Positions 20,814 to 33,831 of a stretch of 64,000 bases of DNA are shown in pieces. The notes below the pieces were generated by a model. That model worked only from the letters and a program-made list of their open reading frames with translations, was not told the origin of the DNA and made no database searches. The first letter of the stretch is position 1, and each line of letters starts with the position of its first letter. The position numbers were made by a program, and so were the translations under genes. This DNA comes from Garcia nutans (taxonomy: Eukaryota; Streptophyta; Magnoliopsida; Malpighiales; Euphorbiaceae): assembly GCA_947685225.1 (NCBI GenBank), contig CANTUV010000062.1:16636501-16700500 (forward strand), read 5' to 3'.

Positions 20814-20820
20814 TATATAA
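20814..20820 (+). promoter_or_regulatory. TATA box of the CYB561/DOMON gene
   Basis: TATATAA about 120 bases before the ATG at 20941. Transcription would begin near 20850, leaving a 5' leader of about 90 nt that is pyrimidine-rich (TTCTTCACTTC), as is usual in plants. Confidence 0.6.
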
Positions 20821-20940
20821 TAACTTCAAACTCTTCCAAGGCCTAACCCAAAACCTATCTTAAAATTACTCGTTTGTTTCTTCACTTCATTTTCTTGAAT
20901 TTCTTGACCTTTTCTTGGTGGTTTTTCTAGATCAACAACA

Positions 20941-22728
20941 ATGAAAACAAATCTAAAAGTTATTGTTTTATTGTACCTTTCAATTTTCATGTCTGTAATT
21001 CTCTCTTCATCTGCTCAAAAATGTTCTAGCTACACTTTCTCTAGCAATAAACTCTTTACAGCATGTAATGATCTTCCTTATTTAAATTCATTTTTACATT
21101 GGAATTACAATTCATCATCAAAAGTTCTCCAAATTGCTTATAGGCAAACAGGAGTGAGTTCTTCTAAATGGGTTGCTTGGGCAATTAATCCAAATTCAAA
21201 AGGAATGGTGGGTTCACAAGCATTAATTGCATACCAAAAATCTGATGGAACTGTGAAAGCTTATACTTCACATATAAGCAGCTATCAGACTTCACTTCAA
21301 GAAGGGAAACTTAGTTTTGATGTTTCAGATTTATCAGCAACTTATGAAAATAATGAAATGATTATATTTGCTAGTTTAGGAATTTCAGATATTGGAACTA
21401 CTACTTTGAATCAAGTTTGGCAAGATGGTCCAGTTTCTGGTGATTCTCCTCAAATTCATCCCACTTCTGGAGCTAATGTGCAATCCATGGCAACTGTTAA
21501 TCTTCTTTCTGGGTCTGTTGGGGCTAGTGGAGGAGGAAATGACAAAATCAACAAGAGAAATGTCAGTACTTCAAATTACGATACATATATATATTTTATT
21601 CTTTTGATTGATAAATTTTGGATTTAGTTGTTCTTCTGGATAATTATTTCAGATTCATGGAGTGCTAAATGCGGTGAGTTGGGGAATAATGATGCCAATA
21701 GGTGCATTAATAGCAAGGTACTTGAAAGTATTTAAATCAGCAGATCCAGCATGGTTTTATCTACATGTTAGTTGCCAATCCATAGCCTATATTGTTGGTG
21801 TTGCTGGATGGGGTACTGGTCTCAAACTTGGTGCTGATTCTTCTGGTGTTCAATATGATGCCCATAGAACCATTGGAATCATCCTTTTCTGCCTTGGAAC
21901 CCTTCAGGTATATTATGAAATAAGAGAAATATATATATATATATATTTATATGTTCTTTTTTAACACACGACTCTTATGAAAGAATTCTTGCAAACGATT
22001 TGAATTATGTTGTTCTATTAACAAAATTCAATTTAAATAATTTTATATTAAAATTATATGTTTAAAATAAATGTTTAATTGATAAAATTATTTTAAATTT
22101 TATTATTTGAAATAATTGAAAAATAACATGAATATACATATTTCTTATTTTGTTTTGATCACATTAATTAATTTGTTATTTTTGATTTTTATGATAAAAC
22201 TAGTTAAATATGGATTAAATTCTTTAAAATTATATTACACTCAACATGATTTTCTTAACTTTTTTAATTTTTTAAAAAAATTGAATTCTTCTAATGATTA
22301 ATAGTTTTTAAACAAGAGAATTAAAAACAATTTCTTAAAAAAACATGATTTTTTTACTAAAAAGAGAGAAATTAAATGTTGCTTTGGTTTGGATATAGGT
22401 GTTCGCTTTGCTTTTAAGGCCAAAACCAGAACACAAGTACAGATTCTACTGGAACATCTACCACCATACAGTTGGATACACTGTAATTATCCTTAGCATT
22501 ATCAACATATTCAAAGGATTCGACATCTTGAATCCTGCAAATAAATGGAAAAATTCTTACATTGGCGTAATCGCGGCTTTGGCCTTCAATGCTGTGTGGT
22601 TGGAAGGTTATACATGGTATCTAGTGGTCAAGAGGAGAAGATCAGAAGCTGATGGAAAAATGCCTCAGGGCATCAATGGATCAAATGGGGTCAATGGATA
22701 TGGTGCTAGGCAACACCAGGGAGTCTAA
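20941..22728 (+). CDS. Cytochrome b561 and DOMON domain protein (three exons, 401 aa)
   Basis: Predicted plasma-membrane electron-transfer protein. Such proteins use an extracellular heme-b DOMON domain and a di-heme b561 core to move electrons from cytosolic ascorbate outward. Exons: 20941-21561, 21653-21907, 22399-22728; both introns (91 and 491 bp) are phase 0 with GT..AG. Residues 1-26 form a signal peptide ending SSSAQ. The DOMON domain is about 47-180, with M89 (KGMVGS) and H173 (PQIHPTSG) at the positions that bind heme in the AIR12 type. The b561 domain from about 208 has five membrane segments and histidines H209, H245, H278 and H314/315 that fit the four heme ligands. A short hydrophilic tail ends GARQHQGV. 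Length and exon order match the plant family; no defect seen. The exact member (like the Arabidopsis At5g47530 group) is inference. Confidence 0.93.
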
Positions 22729-23847
22729 GTTAGCTTATGTGCCATATAGATTATGTTTTTGTTTTGGGTTTTGATTGATCTTTAATATTTGGCTTTTAAT
22801 GGTGTGTTTTAGCTTTTTTTTGTATATATATTGTATTCCATTTGGGATACTTTGTGCACTGAGGAAGGTTAGGATTAGAAGTTGATTCTTTCACAAGGTA
22901 GTTTTAGAAGTTATTTGCCGGATGTTATTCTACTTGTTCCTTTAGAAATTTCATGTATTTGTTTTTTTACTGTAGTTATTATTTATATATTTGTGTTGAT
23001 TATAGACTTTCTTTGGACAGGATCTATATTTGGCACACTTTTTTTTTTTTTTTTGATAAAATTAGTTATTTTATTATCTTAAATATGAAAAAAATATATA
23101 TTTATGGGACGTAAACTGTCAAAAAAAACCCAACCCATTACATTCCCAACCTAAATTATCCCAAAATTATGTAAAAAAAACTCCAGAACTTTGAAGTACA
23201 TATAGAATCACAATAAATAAATACATCACAATAAACACAACTATCAAACTAAAATGCATATACTAAGCAATGCAGCAACAGTCTAACCTCCCAAATGATA
23301 GACAGACACTTAATTTTACTAGGATTTAAGTACTCTCACTAATGATTTTCATCTTTCATCCTCTCATTTTTCATTTTGGAATATAAGAGCTGACTGAATA
23401 CCTCAACTGAACTACCAAGTGCGTTCTACAAGCTTAACACTCGATTACTAGCACACTACATGCTTTCAAGGTAGAAGCAAAATTAGATTATGATCATTAA
23501 GCTGTAGATAACTCTGTTTAGAAGCAGCCACTACAACTGTTCTTAGTCATGCTAATTGTATGATTATTTACAAGAGAAATTGCAGATGATGGAAAGATGA
23601 TATTTGAGATGATGCACTTGTATTAGAAAATGAAAAATGATCGGGGAAGACTCCCATAAACTTGCATATATTATTCCAAGTGAAATAGTCTGATTACGAA
23701 GATTTGATTCTACAAAATAATCAAACACAGATTCAAAGCCACAGGGGAAGAATCCTTATAATAAAGCTTCACTAGATGAAATCAATGGAGGCACTGCTAC
23801 AAGTAGTAAAAACAAAGGGAAATATTTTCTTAAAGAGTAACAAATTT
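22729..23847. other. 3' flank between two convergent genes
   Basis: Contains the 3' UTR of the CYB561/DOMON gene (A/T- and T-rich, to about 22870) and a T15 run at about 23040. Beyond 23100 is plain non-coding sequence ending at the last exon of the minus-strand gene. No further gene or repeat recognised. Confidence 0.55.
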
Positions 23848-26800
23848 CTAATTTTCATTTATGTTGCTTTCTCTTTCTGATTGCTGCAAAACCTCAATAA
23901 ATGCATCCTTTAATGAAGGGTTTGAAGCTGCCACTCTCTGAGATGTGATGTCAAAATCTTTACCAGATCTGATGTAAAACGACCACCATCAAAACCATAA
24001 TGCAAATATTATATAATGAGCAAAATCTAGAAGTTCTAGAAGTTCGTATTCTTAGTTTCATGACAAAGCCTCATTGGATGTTGATTTCAATGCCTGACAC
24101 TTGTGTATAGCTCAAAATATTGACCTAATCACGCCCAACCGAAAAATTGATTTTTGTAAATGTCACAAGAAAAAGACTGATGCCAATTGACTTTCAAGTT
24201 TTAACCTCCTGGGACATTTGGCACCATGGAATTGGTCTCTAATATAATATACTTCTTGCATTGCGCAAGTTAGTTCTGGTTGAAAATACATAAGTCATCA
24301 AGATTATCACTTACGGGTCATAAACAAGTCCTCCAGCTTCTTTGAGAATCACAGCGCCACCTGCAACATCCCTGAGCACCAGGGCAGATTATATATATTA
24401 ATCTAGTATTGTACTAAAGTTTGCTGAGATAAATCAGAAGCACATACCATGGACCTCCATATCCAGTTTCATAAAATAAATCAAGTCTTCAGCATGCAAC
24501 ACCACAAAGATTCAATGCACAGGATCCACTCATTCTAAGAGATCTCACCTGATAACAAGAGAAACAGATATGAGGTTTATACATGCCAACACTTTTGTCC
24601 AAAGCATGGAATTTCTACATGCCAAGTTGTAGTTTTTGTAGTCTTACCTTAAAAAGTAAGCTATTGATCCTGTTTGTAGTGGCATCTACAGTATCCGTGT
24701 CACGTTTTGTACCAGCCTGCTTGTAGCAGAATTTAATATGATCAGAATCTCTAACTTCCAAGAAAAATTCAAGTACACTAATTAAGGGGGTTAATTTTCA
24801 AACTAAAATTTCAGATGGAGTTTTAACTACGATTCTAGTTACTTGCTCAAAAGAAGGGGATACAGAGAAACTAAGTAAAAGAAAAAAAAAGATTAATTAA
24901 TTTTACCCTTCTAAGTAATTAATCCAAACCACTCTGCCCAAAAAATTCAAGATATTGAATTTTTAAAGGCAAAAGAAGATATGTGTTTGCATTTGCATGT
25001 TTATACATTGATATTTTTGTTGATGAAAAAATGTTTAAATGGTTAAACCTTCAAATTTTTATGATGTTTTTGCTTCCATGTTAGCTAAACCATTCAAATG
25101 AACATTTATAGTTTAATGAACATAATAAAGCATAACCAAAATGCATTCAGAGTTGTAGCAACACAGTTTCCTATATTGAGGAAGAAAAATTGCCATATGA
25201 ATGGGAAAAAGAGCAAACAGGAGGGAGAGTGGAGAGAAAAAGCACTACCCTTTGAGGCATTAACTGCTGATATAAAATAAGTATTAAGTGCAGACAGGAA
25301 ATAAGTATTAAGTGCTTACATAAGAAAAGTCCCATGAAAATAACACTACCTTCTGTAATTATTAAATTGTGCCAAAAAGTTACAGCCTACCTTCTGTAAT
25401 TATTAAATTGTGCCAAAAAGTTACAGCCCCAATGAAGGTTGATGAGACCACAATATTTTTATAGGACTATCCCTCCTGGATTAGATACGTTGGTTAAGAA
25501 GGAATTAAATTTTTATAGGAAATTGCAAGAACTAAATTTGTGGCATTAAGGCAATCCCAGAATGTAAGCTCTTTCTACTAGAATTATCAAAGTATTTTTC
25601 CACAAGATGACAAAATTTATCAACACATTAAGAACTTCAAATTTATGCTTAACAAAATAAATAAGTCGCATTTGCCGAAATTATCAAGAAACAATACACA
25701 ACAAGATTAGTATCAACAGAAAATGCAGGAGATGGCCCTCAGACATCAGAACAAAAGACAAGACGATTGCAGATTCTTAAGTCTTAACATATAGAATGCC
25801 TAATACATTATCTAATAGTGCTGAAATTCATAACGCACAGATGACAGAAATTTACAATATATAAATTTCGCTCAGCTGAGATAAAATTAACTTAGAAATA
25901 TAAATTTTACATTAATGTAACTTTGATCTCAAGTTTCTAACATGATTCCAAGTAATAAGTTTGGCGTAGCAAGCGCTTTTGTCTAGTCATTTTTATCAAT
26001 TTATTAAATACAACAGTTTGATCTCAAGTTTCTAACATGATTCCAAATAATAAGTTTGGCATAGCAAACACTTTTATCTAGTCATTTTTATCAATTTATC
26101 AAATATTCAACTAAACTCATTGCTTATGAGATCTTGTCAATTTTACCTTTACGTTTTGCGTGGCCAAATTAAATCAAAGGCCATGCACATAGCAAGAAGA
26201 TAATAAAAGAGTGCAACTCATACCTCCGTTGCAAGAAGAGACTTCACAAGCTCTGTTTGAGATGATACTGTAAATTGAGAAAAAGAATACATCTAATTAG
26301 AAATTGTCGAAAGAAAAAGTAAAATAAGTTCCTCAATACTTAGAGACTGACAGTAGTGAACTCAGTTACCTTTTATGGGGTTCCCATTCAAAAAAGCACC
26401 TTTCCCCTTGATGCCTGTGAAAAGCTACATTACATAAAACCAAAATGTTATCGTTCTAGGGAAGTAATAAATTTTATTGGCATAATTTAAAATTGTAACT
26501 ATTTGGCATGTCAATCATAGTCATAAAGAAACTTCATCATCCAGTTGGATAATTTATGATCATATCCAAGTTATGGGCAAGAAGTAATATAAATGACATG
26601 CACATAAACTAATTTTCTAGTGATAATTATATTCACTTTTACCCAACATTTAAATATGGAAAGTCTTGGCACGTTAAAGTAGATAGAAACCAACTAGTGT
26701 TCATCATGTGAGGATAGGTGCACTTAAATAAGACCTACAAGGTGAAAAAAACCTACAAGGTGAAAGAAAATTATCACTCGGTATATAATTTGGTTGGATG

Positions 26801-28476
26801 GTTCTGTGTGTTCTACACAATATTCCTGTCCATGTAAGATTCGGAAATCAATTGCTGGCTTCATGTATCAATCAGAAGAAAACAAGAATCTCACCTCCTC
26901 CAATATCGGGTTATAGACCACCTACAGTGGGAACCTTTCCGATTGTAAGGCCAATAGAAATGCACACAAAGGGAAACCTAGAATGAAAATTTGTTTTCAT
27001 ATAACAGCAATAATAATGATATGTCACATAAACAATAAAAGATCACCTTCACCAAACAACAACAGAAAACGTCATTTACCCATGCACAAAGTTGGTTGTT
27101 CCATCAAGGGGATCAACTATTCATCAGTCAGCTCAGTAGTACCATAGGCAGCAGTAGTTTCTTCGCCAATGAACTAAGATTAAAACCAAAAGACAAAAGT
27201 CAATAGAATAACAGTCACATTTTGGCAAAACACTTGATATTTCACACTGATCAAATCCTGAACTTCATCACCTGCAAGGATAAGAAAGGAAATAGAAGTA
27301 TTTAACCTTATGTGTGGGGTAATTCTGCTTGAATTGATTAAAAATGAGATCTTCACAAGCCTTGTCAGTTTCTGTGACTAAATCCACCTGAAATTGAGAA
27401 TTAAAGTAAAGGTTATAAGTATGTAAAGGCCCATATTCAATGATTACATAACTATATGCTAATGCTAACTTCTATCCTCTTCCCTAACCTTCAAACCCCT
27501 TGACACTCCTTCCCACCCATCTACTGGAAAAGAGAGGAAAAGAAAACCAAACAACATTGATTTATGGAAAATTATATACTCGAGCATTCTCAATTCAGCA
27601 TATGAGCATTTCCTTTTACCTTTTGATTCAGAATATGAATGCCATATAAAAAATGAAAAGCAGAATACATCTAAAACAAACTCAAATTTCAAACAACCTT
27701 CAAGCCTAGCAACACTATTTTGATCAATCAAGCGTCCAAGTTTTACTATCCTTGAATTAAAATAATTAACCAAACATCAATATTCTTTCTTGATATTTTA
27801 TGAATCAACATCATAAAACCTGCAAGCAAGCATTCAAATTTTTATTAAGATTCCAACCCCAACCAAGAAAGTATGCTAGAATTATAACGTAGTAAAAGCA
27901 CATTCTATGACACGCAATCATATCCAGTTGTATTACAAATTAAATATCCATATATGAAATCACCATCTGGATTTTCAAGTACATTAATTTTATTAATTCA
28001 GAATCAACGAGTGGCTTTGTCATTCAAATAGGACTTAAAAAAATAGCCATCAAATGCATCAACTCATTCGGCATTCATGGCAAAAACACGTGATAATTAG
28101 ACAAAAATAACAAGAAATGAGCCATGAGAAAATAAGAGATGGTACCTGGCCTTTATGCTCAACATGCTTGGTCTGGTAAAATCCCTTGCGAATAATCTGT
28201 CAAAACCAACCAAAAATTGTGCAAATATAACATTAAACAAAATTTCTCAAAACTTTGGTTTAAATAACAATAAAAAAAGATATGGAAGCAAAATTAAAAT
28301 AGATAAACCTCGCCAGCTCTCTTAGCTGCATCAACAGCTGTTTCCAGGAAATGAATGAGTGAATCTAAAAACAGAGAAAAAAATCAATAAAAAAAAAGAG
28401 GCAACAAATCAAAGAACCCACATAATCAAATTCAAAATTAAGAAATATACAAATGGGTCCTACCATTTTCAGCCAT
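23848..28476 (-). pseudogene. Inositol monophosphatase / L-galactose-1-phosphate phosphatase-like gene, disrupted
   Basis: Related enzymes (plant IMP/VTC4) hydrolyse myo-inositol phosphate and L-galactose 1-phosphate, in inositol and ascorbate synthesis. Twelve minus-strand exons can be joined with GT..AG introns: 28476-28464, 28364-28309, 28196-28146, 27387-27307, 27173-27080, 26977-26895, 26424-26370, 26267-26224, 24716-24648, 24548-24448, 24371-24315, 23968-23848. The start reads MAEN; conserved pieces include GFYQTKHVEHKGQVDLVTET, FIGEETTAA, GKGAFLNG, RSLRMSGSCAL, DVAGGAVILKEAGG and SQRVAASNPSLK. Three lesions break it: about 10 bp missing in exon 5, giving TAG at 27117-27119 just before the metal-binding DPLDGTTN segment, which is then out of frame; 2 bp missing in exon 6 near 26914-26925; and TGA at 24489-24491 in exon 10 where Gly is expected. 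Deletion sizes are inferred from family conservation. Sequencing error is possible but three are unlikely. Confidence 0.88.
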
Positions 28477-28621
28477 ATTTAAATGTGCCGAGTGAGAGAG
28501 AAGAAGAAATGGATTTGTGGGCAGTGGTGATGATGATGATGAAATGTGAAAGGCTATTCCTTTTCTGTGTTTTTGTGAAGAGAATGCACGTTGCCGCGAC
28601 AAACTTGACAGTTGGTTTCTC

Positions 28622-28633
28622 TTATATATATAA
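28622..28633 (-). promoter_or_regulatory. Possible TATA box of the phosphatase pseudogene
   Basis: TTATATATATAA, about 150 bases upstream of the minus-strand ATG at 28476. It suggests the old promoter is still in place. Confidence 0.4.
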
Positions 28634-28639
28634 GGTGAG

Positions 28640-29120
28640 AGTATCTGTTGAGTTACGGCCTGTGTAAGCGTTAACTCCTGCGTCAAATTCCAGGGAGTGA
28701 GATGCCATTTTACCAAAACAATCACATTTTTTTTCTATTCTTCTATGGAGTTTACGGTCTTCATTAGCTATGATTCTCAAAAAGAAAGCCCGTTGTTTTT
28801 TTTTTCAAAAAAAAATTAAAATATATAATAATGCATTAATGCTTAGTTATTAATTTTTTTAAAAGAAAAGTTTGAAAATAATTTTCCAATTTTTTTATGA
28901 TATATTTATATTATACAAATTAATTTATAACGTTTTTCATTTTTTTTAAATAATCATTACATATTTAATAAAAATACTTCCCTGAAGTTTGTTGGTTCAC
29001 CGCCAGACTAATACCACTGCATAGCATATAAATATGTATTTTGTTAAATTATAAAATGTTTGTATAAACTATATTATAAATAAAGAGATTGAAACTTTAT
29101 ATGCATACAAATATTTAAAT
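28640..29120. other. Upstream and AT-rich intergenic DNA
   Basis: Non-coding; includes a T-run/A-run near 28796-28816 and, from about 28980, A/T-rich text that probably belongs to the LTR fragment continuing at 30961. No gene seen. Confidence 0.5.
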
Positions 29121-29125
29121 ACATT

Positions 29126-30955
29126 TGGTGCGTGCGAGCCTAAATGCTATAGCAATACCGTAAGTGCACGGGTCGCCCAAGTAATAAAGTAGTGAGTGAG
29201 TTATCGTTCCACTGAAGACAAGGCTAAGTACTAGTGTAAATCTTAATTGTTGTTTAGCAAATCAATAGTTTTTTTGATGTTTTATAATTAAAGACAATTA
29301 ACTTAAATAAATGAAAGCAAAGATAAATTGAGTGTTGTGTAAAAAGGTTTGATGATAAAAATACTATCCAAATATTGAATCCCCCTAGCCACAATTATAT
29401 TTATGAACATCAATTCAGTTAAATCACATAATAGAGTTGAATTGACATTCCTATAAATTAGACTAAAACCTCTCTCGAGTGAATTAATCTCTAATCACTA
29501 AGTAGAATGCTGGAATCTCTTTTCAAACATAATTAAATAGATCTTGCATTAAGAACAAGGAATTATAAGCCAAAGGATCTTGTAAGTCTCTAGTACTCCA
29601 ATCAATCCTCAACTCTTATGAGTATTCAATTTATATCAAGCTTTCTCAAGTCAATAATATGAAAATTGCAACCAATCAATAAGCATGCTATTATCAATTG
29701 GAAATAAATCATTAAGCATCATAAGAATAAAACAACTCCATCAATTAAAATTATTCAATCATACAAATAAATTAGGGTTCATCAATATCTAGATAGAGAA
29801 TGAGTTAGTTCTTGTTCAATACTCTTAATACAACAACAACAACTACAACATTAAAATAAATTGAAAGAGACAATAGAAAAACCCCTTATGAAGATGCCAA
29901 GAGTAGGATTACTAGTCTTCCTCTTAGCTCCACTTGGGTGTATGATGAAGAGCTCAAGCCCTCTTCATTTATTGAAGCTTGCCAATGGGGGATAGAGATG
30001 ATGGAGAGGATAGAAATGGAGGATGAAGATGAAGAGTTAAAGAGAGTGTCACTCCCTCCTTGCCCAAACTGTGTATGCCCAAGCCTCCTCCTCTCAAATC
30101 TCTATTCTCTGTCTCCTCCCCAAAAAATGTCTCCCTCTTCTTCCTCTTCTTCTCTTTTTAAATCATTCAAAGCTCAAAACCCATACCTTCCAACTCACAA
30201 CACTCTCCATTGTCTCCCACCTTCTCATTGTTTAATATTTCTTTTGATTAATTAGGCAAGCTTTTCCTTTCTTTAATATTTCTTTTAGCAAAAGCAAATT
30301 GTTTGTCCCCCACTTGTTCCTCAATCCGTGCAAAGAATTCAAGGTTTTTATAGGTGACACGGCCAAGCCATGAGTGGCTTGGCCGTGTCTCTAATTTCTC
30401 CTTGGGACACGGCCAAGCTAGTTGGCCGTGTCCATCACTGCCTATTCTTTCTTTCCTTCTTTTCTTTGTTTTCAAGGAGTGAAACGGCCAGTGGCTTGGC
30501 CGTGCCATGTGGGTGTGTCACCTTCTGTTTGCCGTCTTTCCTTTTGCTCATTCCTTGTTCTTTGACTTAGGATGTGACACGGCCAAGCTTGTGGCCGTGT
30601 CATGTGACATGGCCACTGGCTTGGCCGTGTCACCTGCCAGTGTCAGCTTCTGCCAAATTTTTCTTTCTTTCTTTGGTTTCTTTGGTTTTGCTCCTTAGGT
30701 GAAACACGGCCAGTGGCTTGGCCGTGTCAGCTACTGCCTTGAAATTCTTTTGAGGGACACTGCCAAGCTTGCTTTGGCTTGGCCATCTCTTGCTTGATTC
30801 ATGCTCTTTCTTCATTGTTTTGATCATCCAAGGGAGTTTTTGCACTTTAACCTAAAACAAACACTTAAAACAAACTTTAAACACAAATCAAATAAAACAT
30901 TAACTAAAAACACATAAAAATCATACTAAAAACAAGTACAAAAATGCTCTTATCA
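29126..30955 (-). repeat. Solo LTR (1830 bp) with target duplication ACATT
   Basis: The block starts TGGTGCG, ends TTATCA and is flanked by the direct repeat ACATT (29121-29125 and 30956-30960), the signature of a solo LTR. Orientation is tentative: the minus-strand reading TGATAAGAGC..CACCA resembles LTR starts I know from other plant repeats. The phrase GTAAGTGCACGGGTCG near the forward start is common in dispersed plant LTRs. The family is not one of the Tekay group; a Ty3/gypsy Athila/Tat-type source is a guess. Short open frames inside, including a 105-codon one at 29938, lack recognisable domains. Confidence 0.78.
30355..30790. repeat. Palindromic CACGGCC array in the solo LTR
   Basis: About six inverted pairs of the type GACACGGCCAAGC / GCTTGGCCGTGTC separated by 20-90 bp of ordinary text. 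It uses the same words as the Tekay LTR arrays at 5978 and 11563, although the surrounding LTRs do not look homologous. Confidence 0.88.
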
Positions 30956-30960
30956 ACATT

Positions 30961-31395
30961 TCGTATATGTATATAAAGGATACTAAAGCTTTTAATTAAA
31001 TTTGGATTGTAGGAATAATATTGGAGAATTTGATAAATTAATGAGAACATGTATGTATTTATATACATATTTTAGAATGTAAATTTTTATGCAGATTAAG
31101 TATGTCTATTTTTGGGATTACTCAAATTACAGACAAAACTCTTGCAAAATTTTTTCAGAGATTTTCATTAATAAATATTATATTAATTCTTAAATTGCTT
31201 TACTACATATTTATTTATTCAATATATTATCTTCTAAAGAATAAAATATTTTATTTTGAATTAATAAAGAATTTTCTAATAGTAACATTTTAATTTTCTA
31301 ATAGTTTTTAATAGTAACATTCTTGTATTCTGTATATATATTTTACATATATGTGGTATATGTATGGTATGTATATATGGTATAAGGGTGTTATA
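30961..31395 (+). repeat. 3'-terminal fragment of a Tekay-type LTR
   Basis: Contains CAAATTACAGACAAAACTC and TTTTTCAGAGATTTT, matching LTR tails at 41290 and 49170, and ends GGTATAAGGGTGTTATA, the LTR end with CA mutated to TA. Its left part probably continues across the solo LTR into 28980-29125. Confidence 0.75.
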
Positions 31396-31741
31396 TTTAT
31401 TTTATTTATTTATTATTATTTTTTAATTAAATAATTAAAATATCTTCCAACCTTTATTTTTCACCAATTATGTTGTTTCCTTCTTTGACTTTTCTTTCCT
31501 CTCTTATTATTATTATTATTATCTACTTTTCCATCACAACTTTATACTATACATATATGTGTAGTATATTTTATGTATATATATATATATATGTTATATA
31601 TATCTCATGTACATTTCAAGTATATAACATGTATATATCTCATATCCACAATACACTCATCTTATATCTCTCTCTATCCATGATACCGATTTAATCATCC
31701 ATATCAATTACTCCAATGTGCACTAAAAATGGGGATATTAC
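31396..31741 (-). repeat. 5'-terminal fragment of a Tekay-type LTR
   Basis: Ends GGGGATATTACA at 31741, the reverse complement of an LTR start (TGTAATATCCCC). It contains (ATT)n and TATA-rich text like the corresponding part of the solo LTR at 34138-37056. Confidence 0.7.
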
Positions 31742-32654
31742 ATGGTGCCATTGGTTTTATGATTGAAATTATGTTGTTTAATTATGTTAATGATGGAAAT
31801 GAACTTAAATTACCATTTGGAGTTGGTTAGAAAGAAGTTACAAAATTGAAGTGAGTTAGGGCACATTTTAGGGTTTTGGAAGGAATGATTCTAAATTGAG
31901 TTTTATTGGTTAAAATATGTTAAAATACAATGTTATAGATGTATTTAAGCTTAAAACTCAAATTGGAATTGGATGGATTATAGTTCTAGTGTTAAAGTGC
32001 ATCAGGGCTAAGAAAAGGAAAAATTAACGGGTTGTGTTTTTATTTATGTTTTATAGCTTTAACTCCTAAAATTGTGATTTTAATGTATGTTATACATCCA
32101 CATTTGGTATAGGTGTTGAGTATATAGGATTTCCAACAACTTAATAGTAAAGGGCACATTAAAGAATTAGTGGGAAAGTTAGCATTTTGGTTTAGAAGTG
32201 CTTTTGTTAAGAGGTTAGTACATACTTTGATTGAAATATGTTTATATGTGCTTGAATGGCATGTTTCATTATATGTGAAAGTGATGACTATACTACTTTG
32301 GCGTGTGAATATATATGAAAAGAGCATAGATATATGGTTATGTATGGAATGTATGATGTGTGATTGTGTGAGTCGTTTTAAGATGGCTAAAAGCATTTAA
32401 TAATGTGTTTGTGAAAAACAAGTAATTATGCCAAATGCAGGCATAATTCGGCCACATAGATGATGTGGTAAGCAAATTAATGAAAATGTGTGAAAATAAT
32501 CAGAAAATATGAAAAAAAATACAAAAAGAATGAAAATTGGCATAATTACGAAAGTGTGAGAAAAATATGGAATCATTTGTGTTATGTGTGAAATCTTATG
32601 TAATATCAATTTCTAGAGTATTTTGTTTGGTGTTATACGGTATACCGACTATTT

Positions 32655-32785
32655 GTCTTCGTGCCAGATGCTAGGCATCACATTTATTTGCCTTTGGGCC
32701 ATATGATGGGCATCAATATTATTTGCCTTTGGGCCAGACACTGGGTGTCAATATTATTTGCTTTTGGGCCATACACTAGGTGTCA
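32655..32785 (+). repeat. Tandem array of about 50-bp units
   Basis: Three imperfect copies of GCCAGATGCTAGGCATC-type text spaced by ATTATTTGCCTTTGGGCC. Each copy can form a small stem (GATGCTAGGCATC, ACACTGGGTGT). It lies at the same LTR position as the arrays in other families. Confidence 0.8.
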
Positions 32786-32988
32786 AATTTTGGTCCAAAG
32801 CAATATCTCTGGAACTTGAATATTATATATGATTTTTTTAGGCCCAATGTGTGTGAATATGTAATATGATGGATTAAAATTTATAAGTGTTTGCTTGGTA
32901 TATTATAATGCATGCCACTTCATAAACTTAAAAAGGATTGCACTATTGCATCATTCTTACATTCTTATTTATATCAAAGTATGTATCA

Positions 32989-33024
32989 CTACGCATTTTG
33001 CTTAGCATGATTTGTTTATCGTGC
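32989..33024 (+). other. Twin-hairpin module, copy C
   Basis: Hairpin 1 CTACGCA-TTT-TGCTTAG (one mismatch); hairpin 2 GCATGAT-6 nt-ATCGTGC. Pair 3 is A-T instead of the G-C of copy B, and pair 4 is a T-G wobble. CAGGTAA follows. Confidence 0.72.
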
Positions 33025-33596
33025 AGGTAATAGGTTTGATACAGAGAGCCATGCAGGACCTGTGCCGGAGTAGAGTTTCCTACTTATCTTTGGTGTTTGT
33101 TTTACTGCCACAGACGAGGACAAGTTGCAAGCATGCAATAATTTATTTTGGAAATTTATCTTTTAATTATGTACATTAAGTTAGTAAATATGCAATTGAT
33201 GTAAATTATTAAAGTTGTTTTAAATTTTGGGATTTATGGGTATGTATATGTATATATGTGTGTTCTAGTATTTTGGAGAAACTATGGGTTCTTGAAAGTA
33301 TGAAATGGTTGAAAATTTTTGGGAGTGTGATTTATTGCAGGTTGTGATAGTTATAATTTTTGGAAATATCTGTTTTATAGATAAAATTCTAACAAATTTT
33401 TTCAGGTATTTTTTATTAAATTTTTTATTTTTAGAATATAAATTATTAATGAATATTTTTATTTATTTATTAAGATACAATTTAAGTTATGAAAATCTTT
33501 AGTAAGATTGACATGTGACATTCTAGTATTGTATATACATATTTTACATGTATTAGGTATATGTATTATATGTATATAGGGTATTAGGGTGTTATA

Positions 33597-33831
33597 ATTG
33601 TTATTTTATTATTTTATTAGTATATGTTTTTTCTTTTTACCCTTTTTACGATTTTACCCTTTGACTTTACTATTCACTTTGAATTTATATGTTATTTATA
33701 TTCTATTTATATTCTACATAAACATTCTATATTTTCTCATCTTCCAACATCTTAATTACTCTTCTACACTATTTATTTAATTTACTTTAATTTTACTATA
33801 ATTTACTCTTAGTGAATTTAAGGATGTTACA
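33597..33831 (-). repeat. 5'-terminal LTR fragment abutting copia sequence
   Basis: Ends AAGGATGTTACA at 33831, the reverse complement of the LTR start TGTAACATCC. Ty1/copia coding sequence begins at 33832, so this element had been inserted in the copia element. Confidence 0.72.

Larger units (their letters stand above)
31742..33596 (+). repeat. Tekay-type LTR, 5'-truncated
   Basis: Has the LTR module order: a tandem array at 32655-32785, a twin hairpin at 32989-33024, CAGGTAATAG, and the end GGTATTAGGGTGTTATA. The expected TGTAA start is missing, so this is a truncated copy. No coding sequence. Confidence 0.75.

Noticed and set aside
28359..28667. 102-codon plus-strand frame opposite the phosphatase exons 1-2
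   Set aside because: Antisense to a gene with clear exon structure; no domain.
29938..30255. 105-codon open frame starting MYDEELKPSS
   Set aside because: It lies inside the solo LTR 29126-30955, is of low complexity (Ser and Pro runs) and has no recognisable domain; probably chance.
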